A stretch of DNA of 61,601 nt from Gemmobacter caeni (GTDB lineage: Bacteria > Pseudomonadota > Alphaproteobacteria > Rhodobacterales > Rhodobacteraceae), in assembly GCF_003054195.1 (NCBI RefSeq), contig NZ_QBKP01000022.1:1-61601 (forward strand), written 5' to 3'. The stretch's first letter is position 1, and every line of letters starts with the position of its first letter. Made by a program: the position numbers and the translations under genes. Below, in pieces: positions 17,535 through 26,827 of the stretch. The notes under the pieces were generated by a model. It searched no databases. It saw nothing but the letters and a program-made list of their open reading frames with translations, and was not told the DNA's origin.

Positions 17535-18171
17535 GTGGCTCGTCCGGTTCCCGATCTGAGCCTTGAGGATGAGGCCCTGTCCCGCTTCCCCGGCCCGATT
17601 GCCGGCGTGGATGAAGTCGGGCGTGGTCCGCTTTGCGGGCCTGTTACCGCAGCGGCTGTGATTCTCGATCACGCGCATCTGCCGGAAGGCATATCCGACA
17701 GCAAGACCCTGTCATCTGCGACGCGCGAACGGCTCGCCGAAGAAATTCAGGCTTCGGCACTGGTCGGCATCGGTCACGCGAGCGTCGAGGAGATCGACGC
17801 GCTCAATATCCTTCAGGCCAGCTTTCTGGCCATGCGCCGCGCTGTCGCCGCGCTGGCCGTGGCGCCGGGCTTCGTTCTGGTCGATGGCAACCGCCTGCCC
17901 CCCGGCCTCCCCTGCGCGGGACAGGCCGTGGTGAAGGGGGACGGGCGCAGCCTGTCCATCGCAGCCGCCTCGATTGTTGCCAAAGTGGCACGCGATCGCA
18001 TCATGGTGGATTTGGCGCAACAGCACCCCGGCTACGGCTGGGAGCGCAATGCCGGTTACCCGACCAGGGACCACCTTCAGGCGCTTCTAGATTTTGGGGT
18101 GACCCCTCATCATAGGCGTTCGTTCCGCCCGGTCCACAATATCTTGTATCAAGACGTTTCTATAACTCGTT

Positions 18172-18173
<2 letters not shown>
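17535..18173 (+). CDS. rnhB: Ribonuclease HII
   Basis: A 212-residue RNase HII. The catalytic Asp-Glu pair is in [12 protein letters not shown], the second Asp in VLVDGNRLP, and the fourth acidic position lies in the [10 protein letters not shown] region. It removes RNA from RNA-DNA hybrids and misincorporated ribonucleotides. The start is GTG at 17535, three bases after the stop of the small peptide gene. It is followed by ccrM, a common gene order in alphaproteobacteria. Confidence 0.95.
18142..18154. repeat. Inverted repeat TCTTG-TAT-CAAGA at the end of rnhB
   Basis: Perfect 5-bp arms with a 3-bp spacer, inside the last codons of rnhB and upstream of the GANTC cluster. A related repeat, with arms ATCTTG and CAAGAT, lies at 18211-18227. 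The two may be operators for one factor, or chance. Confidence 0.35.
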
Positions 18174-19385
<1,212 letters not shown>

Positions 19386-19446
19386 GGCGCCGTTTCCCAT
19401 AAGCTCAAAAGTTACGCCTGTGCCCCGGTCCGCCGGGGGCACACCT

Positions 19447-19476
19447 CCCCGCCATGCCTGCATGGCGGGGCTTTTT
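19447..19476 (+). terminator. Intrinsic terminator of ccrM
   Basis: CCCCGCCATGC and GCATGGCGGGG form a perfect 11-bp stem with a 2-base centre, then CTTTTT. A smaller GC hairpin (about 19421-19441) precedes it. Confidence 0.93.
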
Positions 19477-19723
19477 GCATGCGGTCAGAACCTGCATGCC
19501 CGGCCTGTTTCATCCCTTTGCGCGGCCATGCGTTGGTCCGAAACCCCGCTTCCGGCTTTTGCAGCCTGCGCGGAATACCATCCGGGCCATCAGGCTGCGG
19601 GCGGGGATATCTCGCAGACCGTCAGCGGCGCATCGAAACCGTCTGGATGCGCGATCTGTGCAGGGCGGTTCAGGCATTCACTTTCCCGAACCTGCCCTGG
19701 AGGCCGGTACAAATGGCGTCAAA
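19477..19723. other. Non-coding stretch between ccrM terminator and SRP RNA region
   Basis: Several short frames overlap here, but none has a ribosome site, coding bias or a recognisable product. I see no gene. Confidence 0.5.
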
Positions 19724-19739
19724 CCCCTGAGGTCAGGGG
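19724..19739 (-). terminator. Probable terminator of the SRP RNA gene
   Basis: CCCCTGA-GG-TCAGGGG is a perfect inverted repeat. On the minus strand it is followed by TTTG and lies 36 bp beyond the 3' end of the SRP RNA. The T tract is short. Confidence 0.5.
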
Positions 19740-19775
19740 CGCTATTTCGCGTCAATGGCTTAGGCGTAATTGGGT

Positions 19776-19869
19776 GAGAGGCTGGACAACGACCCAAGCG
19801 GGGCTCGTTACGGCTGCTTCCTTCCGGACCTGACCGGGTTGGCGAGGCGCTCGCCCGCGCCAACCTCTC
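19776..19869 (-). ncRNA. ffs: Signal recognition particle RNA (4.5S type)
   Basis: The minus strand contains the near-invariant SRP domain IV sequence GGTCAGGTCCGGAAGGAAGC, with the GGAA tetraloop and the asymmetric internal loop that binds Ffh. The 5' end GAGAGGTTGG pairs with the 3' end CCAGCCTCTC, giving a hairpin of about 94 nt, as in other small bacterial SRP RNAs. Ends are placed from the terminal pairing and may be off by a few bases. Confidence 0.94.
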
Positions 19870-19915
19870 GAGGCATCACATAGGCAAGGTGGCGGGATTC
19901 TGCAAGCCCTCGCGT

Positions 19916-20866
19916 TTAGCGGGGCAGGGCGGCGATCAGCTTGGTCAGGGCGGTCCTGAACCGCTCGGGCGCGGTGTCGCGGCTTTGCAGGTGGTCGCCG
20001 GGGGTGAGAACCAGAACGGTGTCGCCGCCGCGTGCGGCCAGCAGGGCCTTGCTGGTTTCAGGTGGTACGATCCGGTCCGCCTCGCCATGAAAGATCAGCA
20101 GCGGACCCTTGAAGGCGATAAAGGCATTTGTCACCCGCGCCTGTGACAGATCAAGCCCGTGGCTGAAGCCGAAGGCGGGCAGGGCCAGCGCGGTTCCGAT
20201 CCCACCCAGAGGCAGCGCCATCCGGCGGGTGATGTGGCGCAGTGTGGCGGGAAAATCCAGCGCGGGGGCATCCAGAACCACGCCAGCGGTCATCCTGGCA
20301 CGGTCGGACCGGGCCAGAAACTGTCCGGCGATGCTGCCCCCCATCGAGGCTGCGACCAGCAGTACCGAGTCATAGCCCTGACTTTTCGCCCAGTCATAAG
20401 CCGCCTCCAGGTCGCGCCATTCGGTCAGGCCGAAGGCATGCAGGCCGTCAGGGGCGGGCGGGGCGCCCGCGTCGTTGCGATAGGTGATCAGCAGAACGGG
20501 CAGACCCGCCTGATGCAGTTGCGGCAGGAAAGGGTAGCCGTCCTCGCGCGCGCCGCCGATCCCATGAACGAAGATAGCAAGCCGTTTGCCATCTGCGCCG
20601 GGGGCAGGGATTAACCATGCGGGGGCGGGGCCCAGCGGCGTCTCCAGTTCGACGCCCTGCCACGCCATCCCGAAAGCGCGCCCCGGATCGCCGCGATAGC
20701 CGATTTTCAGCGGATCGTCTATTTCAGGCTGAGCCAGCGCCGAGAAGGCGCGGCCGGTCAGTACCTCGACCATCAGCCGATGCGCAAACCATGCCGACCC
20801 CAGCACCGCCAGCAAGGCAAGGAGCGCGGCGGCAGTCAGAAGGCGCCTGATCCAGCGGCTGCTCAT
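19916..20866 (-). CDS. Alpha/beta hydrolase, membrane-anchored or exported
   Basis: A 316-residue protein. An N-terminal hydrophobic segment (about 8-28) is a signal anchor. The fold markers are FVHGIGG (oxyanion region), nucleophile Ser in AASMGGS (a GxSxG variant with Ala first), the acid in GEADRIVP, and His in PGDHLQS. An esterase or peptidase on the outer face of the membrane is plausible; the substrate is unknown. It lies 1 bp from the end of the HAD gene upstream and is probably co-transcribed. Confidence 0.82.
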   Translation of the reverse strand: MSSRWIRRLLTAAALLALLAVLGSAWFAHRLMVEVLTGRAFSALAQPEIDDPLKIGYRGDPGRAFGMAWQGVELETPLGPAPAWLIPAPGADGKRLAIFVHGIGGAREDGYPFLPQLHQAGLPVLLITYRNDAGAPPAPDGLHAFGLTEWRDLEAAYDWAKSQGYDSVLLVAASMGGSIAGQFLARSDRARMTAGVVLDAPALDFPATLRHITRRMALPLGGIGTALALPAFGFSHGLDLSQARVTNAFIAFKGPLLIFHGEADRIVPPETSKALLAARGGDTVLVLTPGDHLQSRDTAPERFRTALTKLIAALPR

Positions 20867-20867
20867 G

Positions 20868-21494
20868 TCAGATCACCCCGGCCAGACGTGCGCCTTCCAG
20901 CAGGTTTTCGGCCACATGATTGGCATGAACCCCCTCAGTCGGCAGGATGTCAGGCACCTGCACCACTACGCAGCCTGCCTCGCGGGCGGAGCGGGCGCCG
21001 GTTTCGCTGTCCTCGAACACCAGACAGCGCGCTGGGGCGACACCCAGCCGCGCGGCGGTCAGCAGATATGGCTCGGGATGCGGCTTTGGCGCGCTCACGT
21101 CATCGCGGGTGATGACATGGCGGAAATGGCGCGACAGGCCCGCCATCTCCAGCTTGCGCAGGCCGCTTTCGCGCGCCGAAGAGGTGCAGAGTGCCATCGG
21201 CAGGTTGATAAGCTCCAGAATCTCGCGGGCGCCGGGCTTCAGGGGCACATCACCGTCGAGGGCGGCGTGGAAGGCGGCATCCCAGCGCCGGACAAGATCG
21301 GCGACATCCGTCTGCGGAAACCACGCCTGCAGCAGAAGCTGGCCGCTGGGGCCGTCCTTGCCGATCAGATCGTGGAACAGATCGTCACCCGCGATCAGCC
21401 CCATATCGGACAGAACGCCGCGCCCGGTCCGCATGGCGACGGATTCCGTGTCGATCAATGTGCCGTCCAGATCGAAGATCACCGCATCGAACAT
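20868..21494 (-). CDS. HAD-superfamily phosphatase, PGMB/GPH-like
   Basis: A 208-residue HAD hydrolase. Motif I is FDLDGTLIDTES (nucleophile Asp9 and Asp11), motif II is CTSSARES, motif III has the Lys in SAPKPHPE, and motif IV is FEDSETGARSA. The cap is helical (subclass I, beta-phosphoglucomutase or phosphoglycolate phosphatase like). It dephosphorylates a small metabolite that cannot be named from sequence. It is followed at 1 bp by the alpha/beta hydrolase gene. Confidence 0.87.
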   Translation of the reverse strand: MFDAVIFDLDGTLIDTESVAMRTGRGVLSDMGLIAGDDLFHDLIGKDGPSGQLLLQAWFPQTDVADLVRRWDAAFHAALDGDVPLKPGAREILELINLPMALCTSSARESGLRKLEMAGLSRHFRHVITRDDVSAPKPHPEPYLLTAARLGVAPARCLVFEDSETGARSAREAGCVVVQVPDILPTEGVHANHVAENLLEGARLAGVI

Positions 21495-21539
21495 CGCATT
21501 CCCCGTCGCTGGCCCGTTTCGCGTCCGAGGTCTAGCCGA

Positions 21540-23429
21540 TCACAGGTGCAGACGGAAGCGGGCGAAGCCTTCGGGGGTGGTGCCAAGAGGTTCCGGGTGC
21601 AGATGGGCCACCTCTGCCAGATGACGGGTGGCCTCGGGTGCGGTGTCGAAGGTCACGCTGGTGCCAGGCAGCGGCAGAAAGCTGAAGGAAGTCGTCTGGC
21701 TGGCAGTGGCAGGGGGGCTGGCGAAATGGCGCAGCAGGATGTCGCGGATCATGGCGTGGCCCACATCCACCAGACGTTCGGGCACCATACGTTCGGGCCG
21801 CGCCGCGAGATAGCCGCCGCAGCCTGCCGCGCGGTAACTGTTGGTCGCCAGCAGGAATGTCTGTTTGGGCCGCACCGGCTGTCCCTGATGGCACAGGTCC
21901 TGGATGCGCCGGGCTCCGGGATGCACCAGCGCGCCATGGCGGTCGTAACGGGCGGGCTGGCTGAGGTCGATCCGATAGCTCAGGCCGAGGATGTGATCAT
22001 GGTTATAGCTCGGGAAATCCTCGTCGATCAGTGGGGTATCCCGGCTGCCGGGCGCGATCTCGCGGTAGATGCCGGTCGCGTTTTCCAGCCAGTCAGCGAT
22101 TTCCGCCCCGCTCAGCTTCAAGACGGCAATCGTGTTCGGGTAGATGTAAAGATCCGCGATATTCCGCAGGGCAAGCGGGCCTGCGGGGATGTCGGTATAG
22201 TTACCGGGGCCGCCGCGTCCACCCGCCTTGAACGGAGAGGCGGCAGACAGCAGGGGCAGATCGGCCTCGGGCTGGTCCCGAAGCTGGTGACGCACATAGC
22301 TGGCCTGCGCCTCGGCGACAACATCCAGTACGGCCGAGGGCGTGATCGTGGCAAAGTAGCTGTGCAGGGCCACGGCGGTCTGACCGGCGGGGCGACGGAT
22401 ATGGGTCAGTATCGCGGCATGATCCGCCGCAACCGCAGCGGTGAGGGATGGGTCCGGGGATATTCCGGCGGAGGGTCGCAGGTGCGCATGGCCCTTCGTC
22501 ACCTGCCAGCCCCGCCTCGGGTCATGCGCAAGGTCAAGGTCGATCACCCCCAGATGGGAGGCGTAGTGGCCCGGCAGCACCACAGGCCGCCCGAAAACCA
22601 GCCCGCGCTTCAGATCCATGCCGGGGGCGACAGGATATCCCGGCCCCGGAAAGGGCAGATGGCTGTGCCCCGCGATGATCGCATCTATCCCCGGAAAACG
22701 CGCAAGGTCGGTCGCGGCATGCTCGGCATTGAACCCGGCATCGGCGGGGCCAAGCCCGGAATGCGCCAGCGCGATCACGATATCCGCCCCGGCCGCACGC
22801 AATTCCGGCACCTGCGCGGCCGCAGAGGCGAGAATATCCTGCGTCTCTACGCGCCCCTCCAGAACATTCCGGTCCCATTGCACGATCTGAGGGGGCACGA
22901 AACCGATGACTCCGATTCGGATCGCATGTCGCTGGCCATCCGACCCGGTCAGTTCATGCCGCAGCAGACACCACGGCGGCAGCAGCGGCGCGGTGGGCTG
23001 CCTGCAGGTCACATTTGCGGTCACGACCGGAAACCGTGCGGCCTTCAGCGCCGCCATCAGCCGCTCCAGCCCGAAGTTGAATTCGTGATTGCCCAGCGTG
23101 GCAGCGTCATAGCCAAGGTGGTTCATCGCGATCAGCGCGGGATGCGGGCCGCTGTCGGGCGTGAGCACTTGCTGCATCGCGAAATCGCCCAGCGGATTGC
23201 CTTGCAGGAAATCGCCATTGTCAAACAGCAGACTGTCCGGCGCCTCGGCGCGGGCCTGCGCGATCAGGGTCGCAACCCGAGCGAGCCCGATATCGTCCCG
23301 CTCCTGATCCGCGTAATAATCATAGCCCAGAACATGCGAATGCACATCGGTCGTGGCCAGAATGCGCAGCCGTGCGGTGAGGGGCGAAGCAGCAGGCGCG
23401 GGCACCGGCGCGTTGCGGTCTGAGGGCAT
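21540..23429 (-). CDS. cpdB: 2',3'-cyclic-nucleotide 2'-phosphodiesterase/3'-nucleotidase (CpdB-like)
   Basis: A 629-residue protein. An N-terminal metallophosphoesterase domain carries TTDVHSHV, DNGDFLQGN, GNHEFNFG and the GHSHLPFPG motif. The C-terminal 5'-nucleotidase domain has the substrate pocket near NSYRAAGCGGY. It converts 2',3'-cyclic nucleotides to nucleosides. E. coli CpdB is periplasmic, but here the N terminus (MPSDRNAPVPAPAASP) has no hydrophobic signal core, so export is unclear. Confidence 0.9.
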   Translation of the reverse strand: MPSDRNAPVPAPAASPLTARLRILATTDVHSHVLGYDYYADQERDDIGLARVATLIAQARAEAPDSLLFDNGDFLQGNPLGDFAMQQVLTPDSGPHPALIAMNHLGYDAATLGNHEFNFGLERLMAALKAARFPVVTANVTCRQPTAPLLPPWCLLRHELTGSDGQRHAIRIGVIGFVPPQIVQWDRNVLEGRVETQDILASAAAQVPELRAAGADIVIALAHSGLGPADAGFNAEHAATDLARFPGIDAIIAGHSHLPFPGPGYPVAPGMDLKRGLVFGRPVVLPGHYASHLGVIDLDLAHDPRRGWQVTKGHAHLRPSAGISPDPSLTAAVAADHAAILTHIRRPAGQTAVALHSYFATITPSAVLDVVAEAQASYVRHQLRDQPEADLPLLSAASPFKAGGRGGPGNYTDIPAGPLALRNIADLYIYPNTIAVLKLSGAEIADWLENATGIYREIAPGSRDTPLIDEDFPSYNHDHILGLSYRIDLSQPARYDRHGALVHPGARRIQDLCHQGQPVRPKQTFLLATNSYRAAGCGGYLAARPERMVPERLVDVGHAMIRDILLRHFASPPATASQTTSFSFLPLPGTSVTFDTAPEATRHLAEVAHLHPEPLGTTPEGFARFRLHL

Positions 23430-23643
23430 GCTTTTCCTGTTTTCTCCGCATGATAGCGGATGCGGGAAATGTCTTTGGGTCTGTCTAACGGCCTATCTAG
23501 CCGGTGGGACTTTGCGGCTGTCAATCTTGCAACGAGAATATTTCCACTCTGGGTTGCGATTGGCGCAGTCCTGTCGTTGCGGGTTTGCGTCATGCCCCGG
23601 CTCGTGCCAGAAAGCGGCGCAGGGCAGCGCGCGGGAGGATCGG

Positions 23644-24594
23644 ATGCGCCATTCGGAAACCGTGACTTTCGGCGGCTCGGGGCTGGTTCGCGCGGCGCAT
23701 CTGCGCGGCGATGCCGAGGCGCTGACCCGGCTGCGCGCCGGGGGCGGGCAGGTGCTGGTGCTGTGGCGCGGGCGCATTCCGGTGGCGGATACGGGCGGAT
23801 TGGTCTGGGTGGCTGCCGATCATCCGCTTGTCGCAGGCCTTCCGGCGCCGGTCTTTCTTGGGCTGGACGACGGCATTGCGCGCTTCGCGGTCGACCTGCC
23901 GGGCTGGGTGCCTGCCGAAGGGGCGCCGACACCCGCCTTTCTGGATCAAAGCCGCATCCGTCACCCGCAACTTGCGGCAGACCATGGCTTTGCCGAATTG
24001 CGGGCCGAGATGACGCGGCTGACAGCGCGAGAGGCCGAGCTGGCCGCGACGGCGCGGGCGATCCTGGGCTGGCACAGTTCTCACGGGTTCTGCGCGGCCT
24101 GCGGGGCAGCGACCGAGATGGTCAATGCGGGCTGGCAACGTGCCTGCGCGCAATGCGGCGCCCAGCATTTTCCGCGCACCGATCCTGTGGTGATCATGCT
24201 GATCACGCGGGGGAACCGGGCGCTGCTGGGCCGCTCGCCGGGCTGGCCCGAGGGAATGTACTCCTGCCTTGCCGGTTTCATGGAGCCGGGCGAGACGGTC
24301 GAGGCCGCCGTGCGCCGCGAGGTGGCCGAGGAAACCGGCATCCGCGTCGGTGCGGTGCGCTACCTTGCCAGTCAGCCCTGGCCCTTTCCGGCCTCGCTGA
24401 TGATCGGCTGTGCGGGCGAGGCGCTCAGCGAGACGATCACGCTGGACCCGGTCGAACTGGAAGATGCCTTGTGGGTAAGCCGCGAGGAACTGATGGAGGC
24501 GATGGCTGGCGCGCATCCTGTGATACATCCGGCCCGCAAGGGCTCGATTGCGCATTTTCTGCTGTCGAACTGGCTTGCAGACCGACTTTTTTAA
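23644..24594 (+). CDS. nudC: NAD+ diphosphatase (NADH pyrophosphatase, NudC type)
   Basis: A 316-residue NudC. The ATG at 23644 follows GGGAGGAT; longer in-frame readings upstream lack coding bias. The zinc ribbon has two CxxC pairs (FCAACG and CAQCG). The Nudix box GEPGETVEAAVRRE-type segment (GFMEPGETVEAAVRREVAEE) is complete. The specificity motif SQPWPFPAS is present. It hydrolyses NAD(H) to NMN and AMP and can remove NAD caps from RNA. It stands in its own unit, divergent from cpdB. Confidence 0.95.
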   Translation: MRHSETVTFGGSGLVRAAHLRGDAEALTRLRAGGGQVLVLWRGRIPVADTGGLVWVAADHPLVAGLPAPVFLGLDDGIARFAVDLPGWVPAEGAPTPAFLDQSRIRHPQLAADHGFAELRAEMTRLTAREAELAATARAILGWHSSHGFCAACGAATEMVNAGWQRACAQCGAQHFPRTDPVVIMLITRGNRALLGRSPGWPEGMYSCLAGFMEPGETVEAAVRREVAEETGIRVGAVRYLASQPWPFPASLMIGCAGEALSETITLDPVELEDALWVSREELMEAMAGAHPVIHPARKGSIAHFLLSNWLADRLF

Positions 24595-24657
24595 TCGGAA
24601 ACTTACACGATAACAGGCAAAAGGGGACAAGCGGCAGCCCCGGAGAGGCAGGAATGA

Positions 24658-25125
24658 ATGAAGCTGACCACACGCGAGGACATCGAGGCGCCGCTGGATT
24701 TCGTCTATGGCGCCTTTGCCGATACCGGACACTGGGAACGGTCTGCCATGCGCCGCGGGGCCGAGGTGGTGCGGTCCGACCGGATTCAGGGCTTCGCGCC
24801 AGGCATGGTGTGGAATGTCAGCTTCGTCTATCGCAGCCGCCCGCGCCGTGTGGCGGTCAAGCTGGTCTCGGTGGACCAGCCAAACAATCTGGGTTTCCAG
24901 ATCATCGCCACCACCTTTGACGCAGGCGTCACGCTGGATTTCGTCGAACTGTCGTCGCGCCGCACCCGCGTGACCATCACCTCCGAGGTGAAGCCGCGCA
25001 CGCTGGCGGCGCGGGTGTTCATCCAGTCGATGAAACTGGCGCGCAACAAGATCGAACGGAAATACGAGGCGCGGGTTGGTCTGATCTGCAACGAGATCGA
25101 AGAGCGCTACCGCATCCGCCGCTGA
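24658..25125 (+). CDS. SRPBCC (START-like) family protein
   Basis: A 155-residue protein of the polyketide-cyclase/START-like fold: MKLTTREDIEAPLDFVYGAF at the N terminus, then SFVYRSRPRRVAVKLVSVDQ, and a long C-terminal helix. The ATG at 24658 is chosen over the overlapping ATG at 24654, which is out of frame; GGAGAGGCAGG lies upstream. It likely binds a lipid or aromatic ligand. The ligand and partners are unknown. Confidence 0.78.
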   Translation: MKLTTREDIEAPLDFVYGAFADTGHWERSAMRRGAEVVRSDRIQGFAPGMVWNVSFVYRSRPRRVAVKLVSVDQPNNLGFQIIATTFDAGVTLDFVELSSRRTRVTITSEVKPRTLAARVFIQSMKLARNKIERKYEARVGLICNEIEERYRIRR

Positions 25126-25131
25126 GAGCAG

Positions 25132-25152
25132 GGGGCCGCCGGATGCGGCCCC
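25132..25152. terminator. Convergent hairpin between the SRPBCC gene and pheA
   Basis: GGGGCCGC (25132-25139) and GCGGCCCC (25145-25152) form a perfect 8-bp stem with a 5-nt loop, between two converging genes. No T tract on either side. Confidence 0.5.
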
Positions 25153-25161
25153 GGTCCCGGA

Positions 25162-25992
25162 TCAGACCCGGCTTTCATCGGCCGGATAGACCCCCAGAAT
25201 GTTCATGTTCGTGGTGAAATAGCGCAGCTCTTCCAGCGCGCGGGCCACATGCGCATCCTCGGGATGGCCCTCGATGTCGGCATAGAACTCGGTCGCCGTG
25301 AAGCTGCCGCCGACCATATAGCTTTCCAGCTTGGTCATGTTGACGCCGTTGGTCGCAAAGCCGCCCATTGCCTTGTACAGTGCGGCGGGAATGTTGCGGA
25401 CGCGGAAGGTGAAGGTCGTGATCATCCGCGCGGCGCGGCGGCTGTGGTCGGGGGTGCGGCTCATCACAAGGAAGCGGGTGGTATTGTTGGCCTGATCCTC
25501 GATATGGCGGGCCAGCACGTCCAGACCATAGATTTCGGCCGCCAGCTCGCTGGCCAGCGCGGCGCGGGCCGGATTGCCTGCCTCGGCCACTTCACGGGCG
25601 GCGCGGGCATTGTCGCTGCTGACGACGCCCCGGATGCTACGCTCGCGCAGGAACTGCGCGCATTGCGGCAGGATCACCACATGGCCATGCGCCTCGCGCA
25701 CCTCGTCCAGCTTTGCGCCCCTGACACCCAGAAGGTTGACGTGCACCCGGACGAAGGCCTCGTCCACGATATGCAGCCCGGCCTTGGGCAGCAGGCTGTG
25801 CACGTCGGCGACCCGGCCGTAGGTGGAGTTTTCCACCGCCAGCATCCCCAGATCCACCTCGCCCGCGCGCGTCATCTCCACCACATCCTCGAAGGTGGTG
25901 CAGGGCACCGGGGTGAATCCGGGGCGCGCCTGTGCGCAGGCCTGATGCGAATAGGCGCCCAGTTCCCCCTGAAAAGCGATGCGTCCGGTCAT
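25162..25992 (-). CDS. pheA: Prephenate dehydratase
   Basis: A 276-residue monofunctional prephenate dehydratase. The N terminus FQGELGAYSHQAC, the central ENSTYGRVADVHSLL and the catalytic NNTTRFLVM are in order. An ACT regulatory domain follows from about residue 195, with the phenylalanine-binding region reading LESYMVGGSF. It makes phenylpyruvate for phenylalanine synthesis. The ATG at 25992 follows AGGAAGGA; an upstream in-frame ATG (26025) lacks a ribosome site. Confidence 0.95.
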   Translation of the reverse strand: MTGRIAFQGELGAYSHQACAQARPGFTPVPCTTFEDVVEMTRAGEVDLGMLAVENSTYGRVADVHSLLPKAGLHIVDEAFVRVHVNLLGVRGAKLDEVREAHGHVVILPQCAQFLRERSIRGVVSSDNARAAREVAEAGNPARAALASELAAEIYGLDVLARHIEDQANNTTRFLVMSRTPDHSRRAARMITTFTFRVRNIPAALYKAMGGFATNGVNMTKLESYMVGGSFTATEFYADIEGHPEDAHVARALEELRYFTTNMNILGVYPADESRV

Positions 25993-26125
25993 GTCTGCTT
26001 TCCTTCCTGCCCCTCGCGTGGTCAAATCGCCGCATTTACGGGGCCGGAGGTGCTACTACACCTTGAAACCCGTGCGGGGAAGCGGATAGAAGCCCCCTCA
26101 GCTTCATGCCAAAACGGGACGCGAC

Positions 26126-26653
26126 ATGTTCGACACGATGACTTTCACGAAGGTGCTGGGTGCGGTCTGCGGGTCGCTGCTCGTGTTCCTTCTGGGCAAC
26201 TGGGCTGCCACGGCGCTGTATTCGATGGAAGGTGGCCATGGCGAAGGCGAAGAATCGCAAAGCTATGTGATCGAGGTCGCCGATGCCGGCGGCGCAGGTG
26301 ACGCAGGCGCAGAGGCCGGCCCCTCGTGGGACGAAGTCTATGCCGCCGCCGATCCGGCCAAGGGCGAGAAGGTTTTCGCTAAGTGCAAGGCCTGCCACAA
26401 GGTCGATGGCACCAACAGCACCGGCCCGCATCTGGACGGCGTCGTGAACCGTGCGAAAGCCTCGGTCGAGGGCTTCGGCTATTCGGACGCGCTGAAGGCG
26501 ATGGCGGGCGACACCTGGACCCCCGAGAATCTGGAACATTTCCTGACCAACCCGAAAGGCTATGCGCCGGGCACCAAGATGTCCTTCGCCGGTCTGCCGA
26601 AGATCGACGACCGTGCGAATCTGATCGCCTGGCTGGCGACCGCACATCCGTGA
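26126..26653 (+). CDS. cycM: Membrane-anchored cytochrome c552 (CycM-type)
   Basis: A 175-residue protein. An N-terminal membrane anchor (about 8-32) is followed by an acidic, Ala/Gly-rich linker (about 35-70). The class I cytochrome c domain has CKACH (C87, C90, H91) and the Met ligand in GTKMSFAG. Length and layout match Paracoccus CycM, which carries electrons from the bc1 complex to cytochrome c oxidase. It is divergent from pheA and closed by a terminator. Confidence 0.92.
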   Translation: MFDTMTFTKVLGAVCGSLLVFLLGNWAATALYSMEGGHGEGEESQSYVIEVADAGGAGDAGAEAGPSWDEVYAAADPAKGEKVFAKCKACHKVDGTNSTGPHLDGVVNRAKASVEGFGYSDALKAMAGDTWTPENLEHFLTNPKGYAPGTKMSFAGLPKIDDRANLIAWLATAHP

Positions 26654-26679
26654 TCCCGCGCTTCTTGCGCAATGGTCGG

Positions 26680-26703
26680 GCCACCCCTTGCGGGTGGCCT
26701 TTT
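26680..26703 (+). terminator. Intrinsic terminator of cycM
   Basis: GCCACCC (26680-26686), CTTGC loop, GGGTGGC (26692-26698), then CTTTTC. Complete rho-independent terminator. Confidence 0.9.
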
Positions 26704-26721
26704 CATTTGCGGCATTCACGA

Positions 26722-26760
26722 CGGATAACGCAAACGCGCCCCGGATAACGCAAACGCGCC
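26722..26760. repeat. Tandem 19-bp direct repeat before yejA
   Basis: CGGATAACGCAAACGCGCC occurs twice, at 26722-26740 and 26742-26760, identical and 20 bp apart (two helical turns). It begins 106 bp before the yejA start. CGGATAACG also occurs at the right half of the palindrome at 17231-17243. It looks like a pair of operator sites on one face of the helix. Confidence 0.6.
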
Positions 26761-26827
26761 TTGAGGGCAGGGGAATTTCCGTTACTCTCAGGCCAAACGC
26801 ACGCCAAGAAGGCCGCAGGAGAGTTTC

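Noticed and set aside
20865-23423. An 852-codon open frame on the plus strand opposite cpdB and the HAD gene
   Set aside because: It is the antisense shadow of high-GC coding sequence; the minus-strand products have clear families and the plus frame has none.
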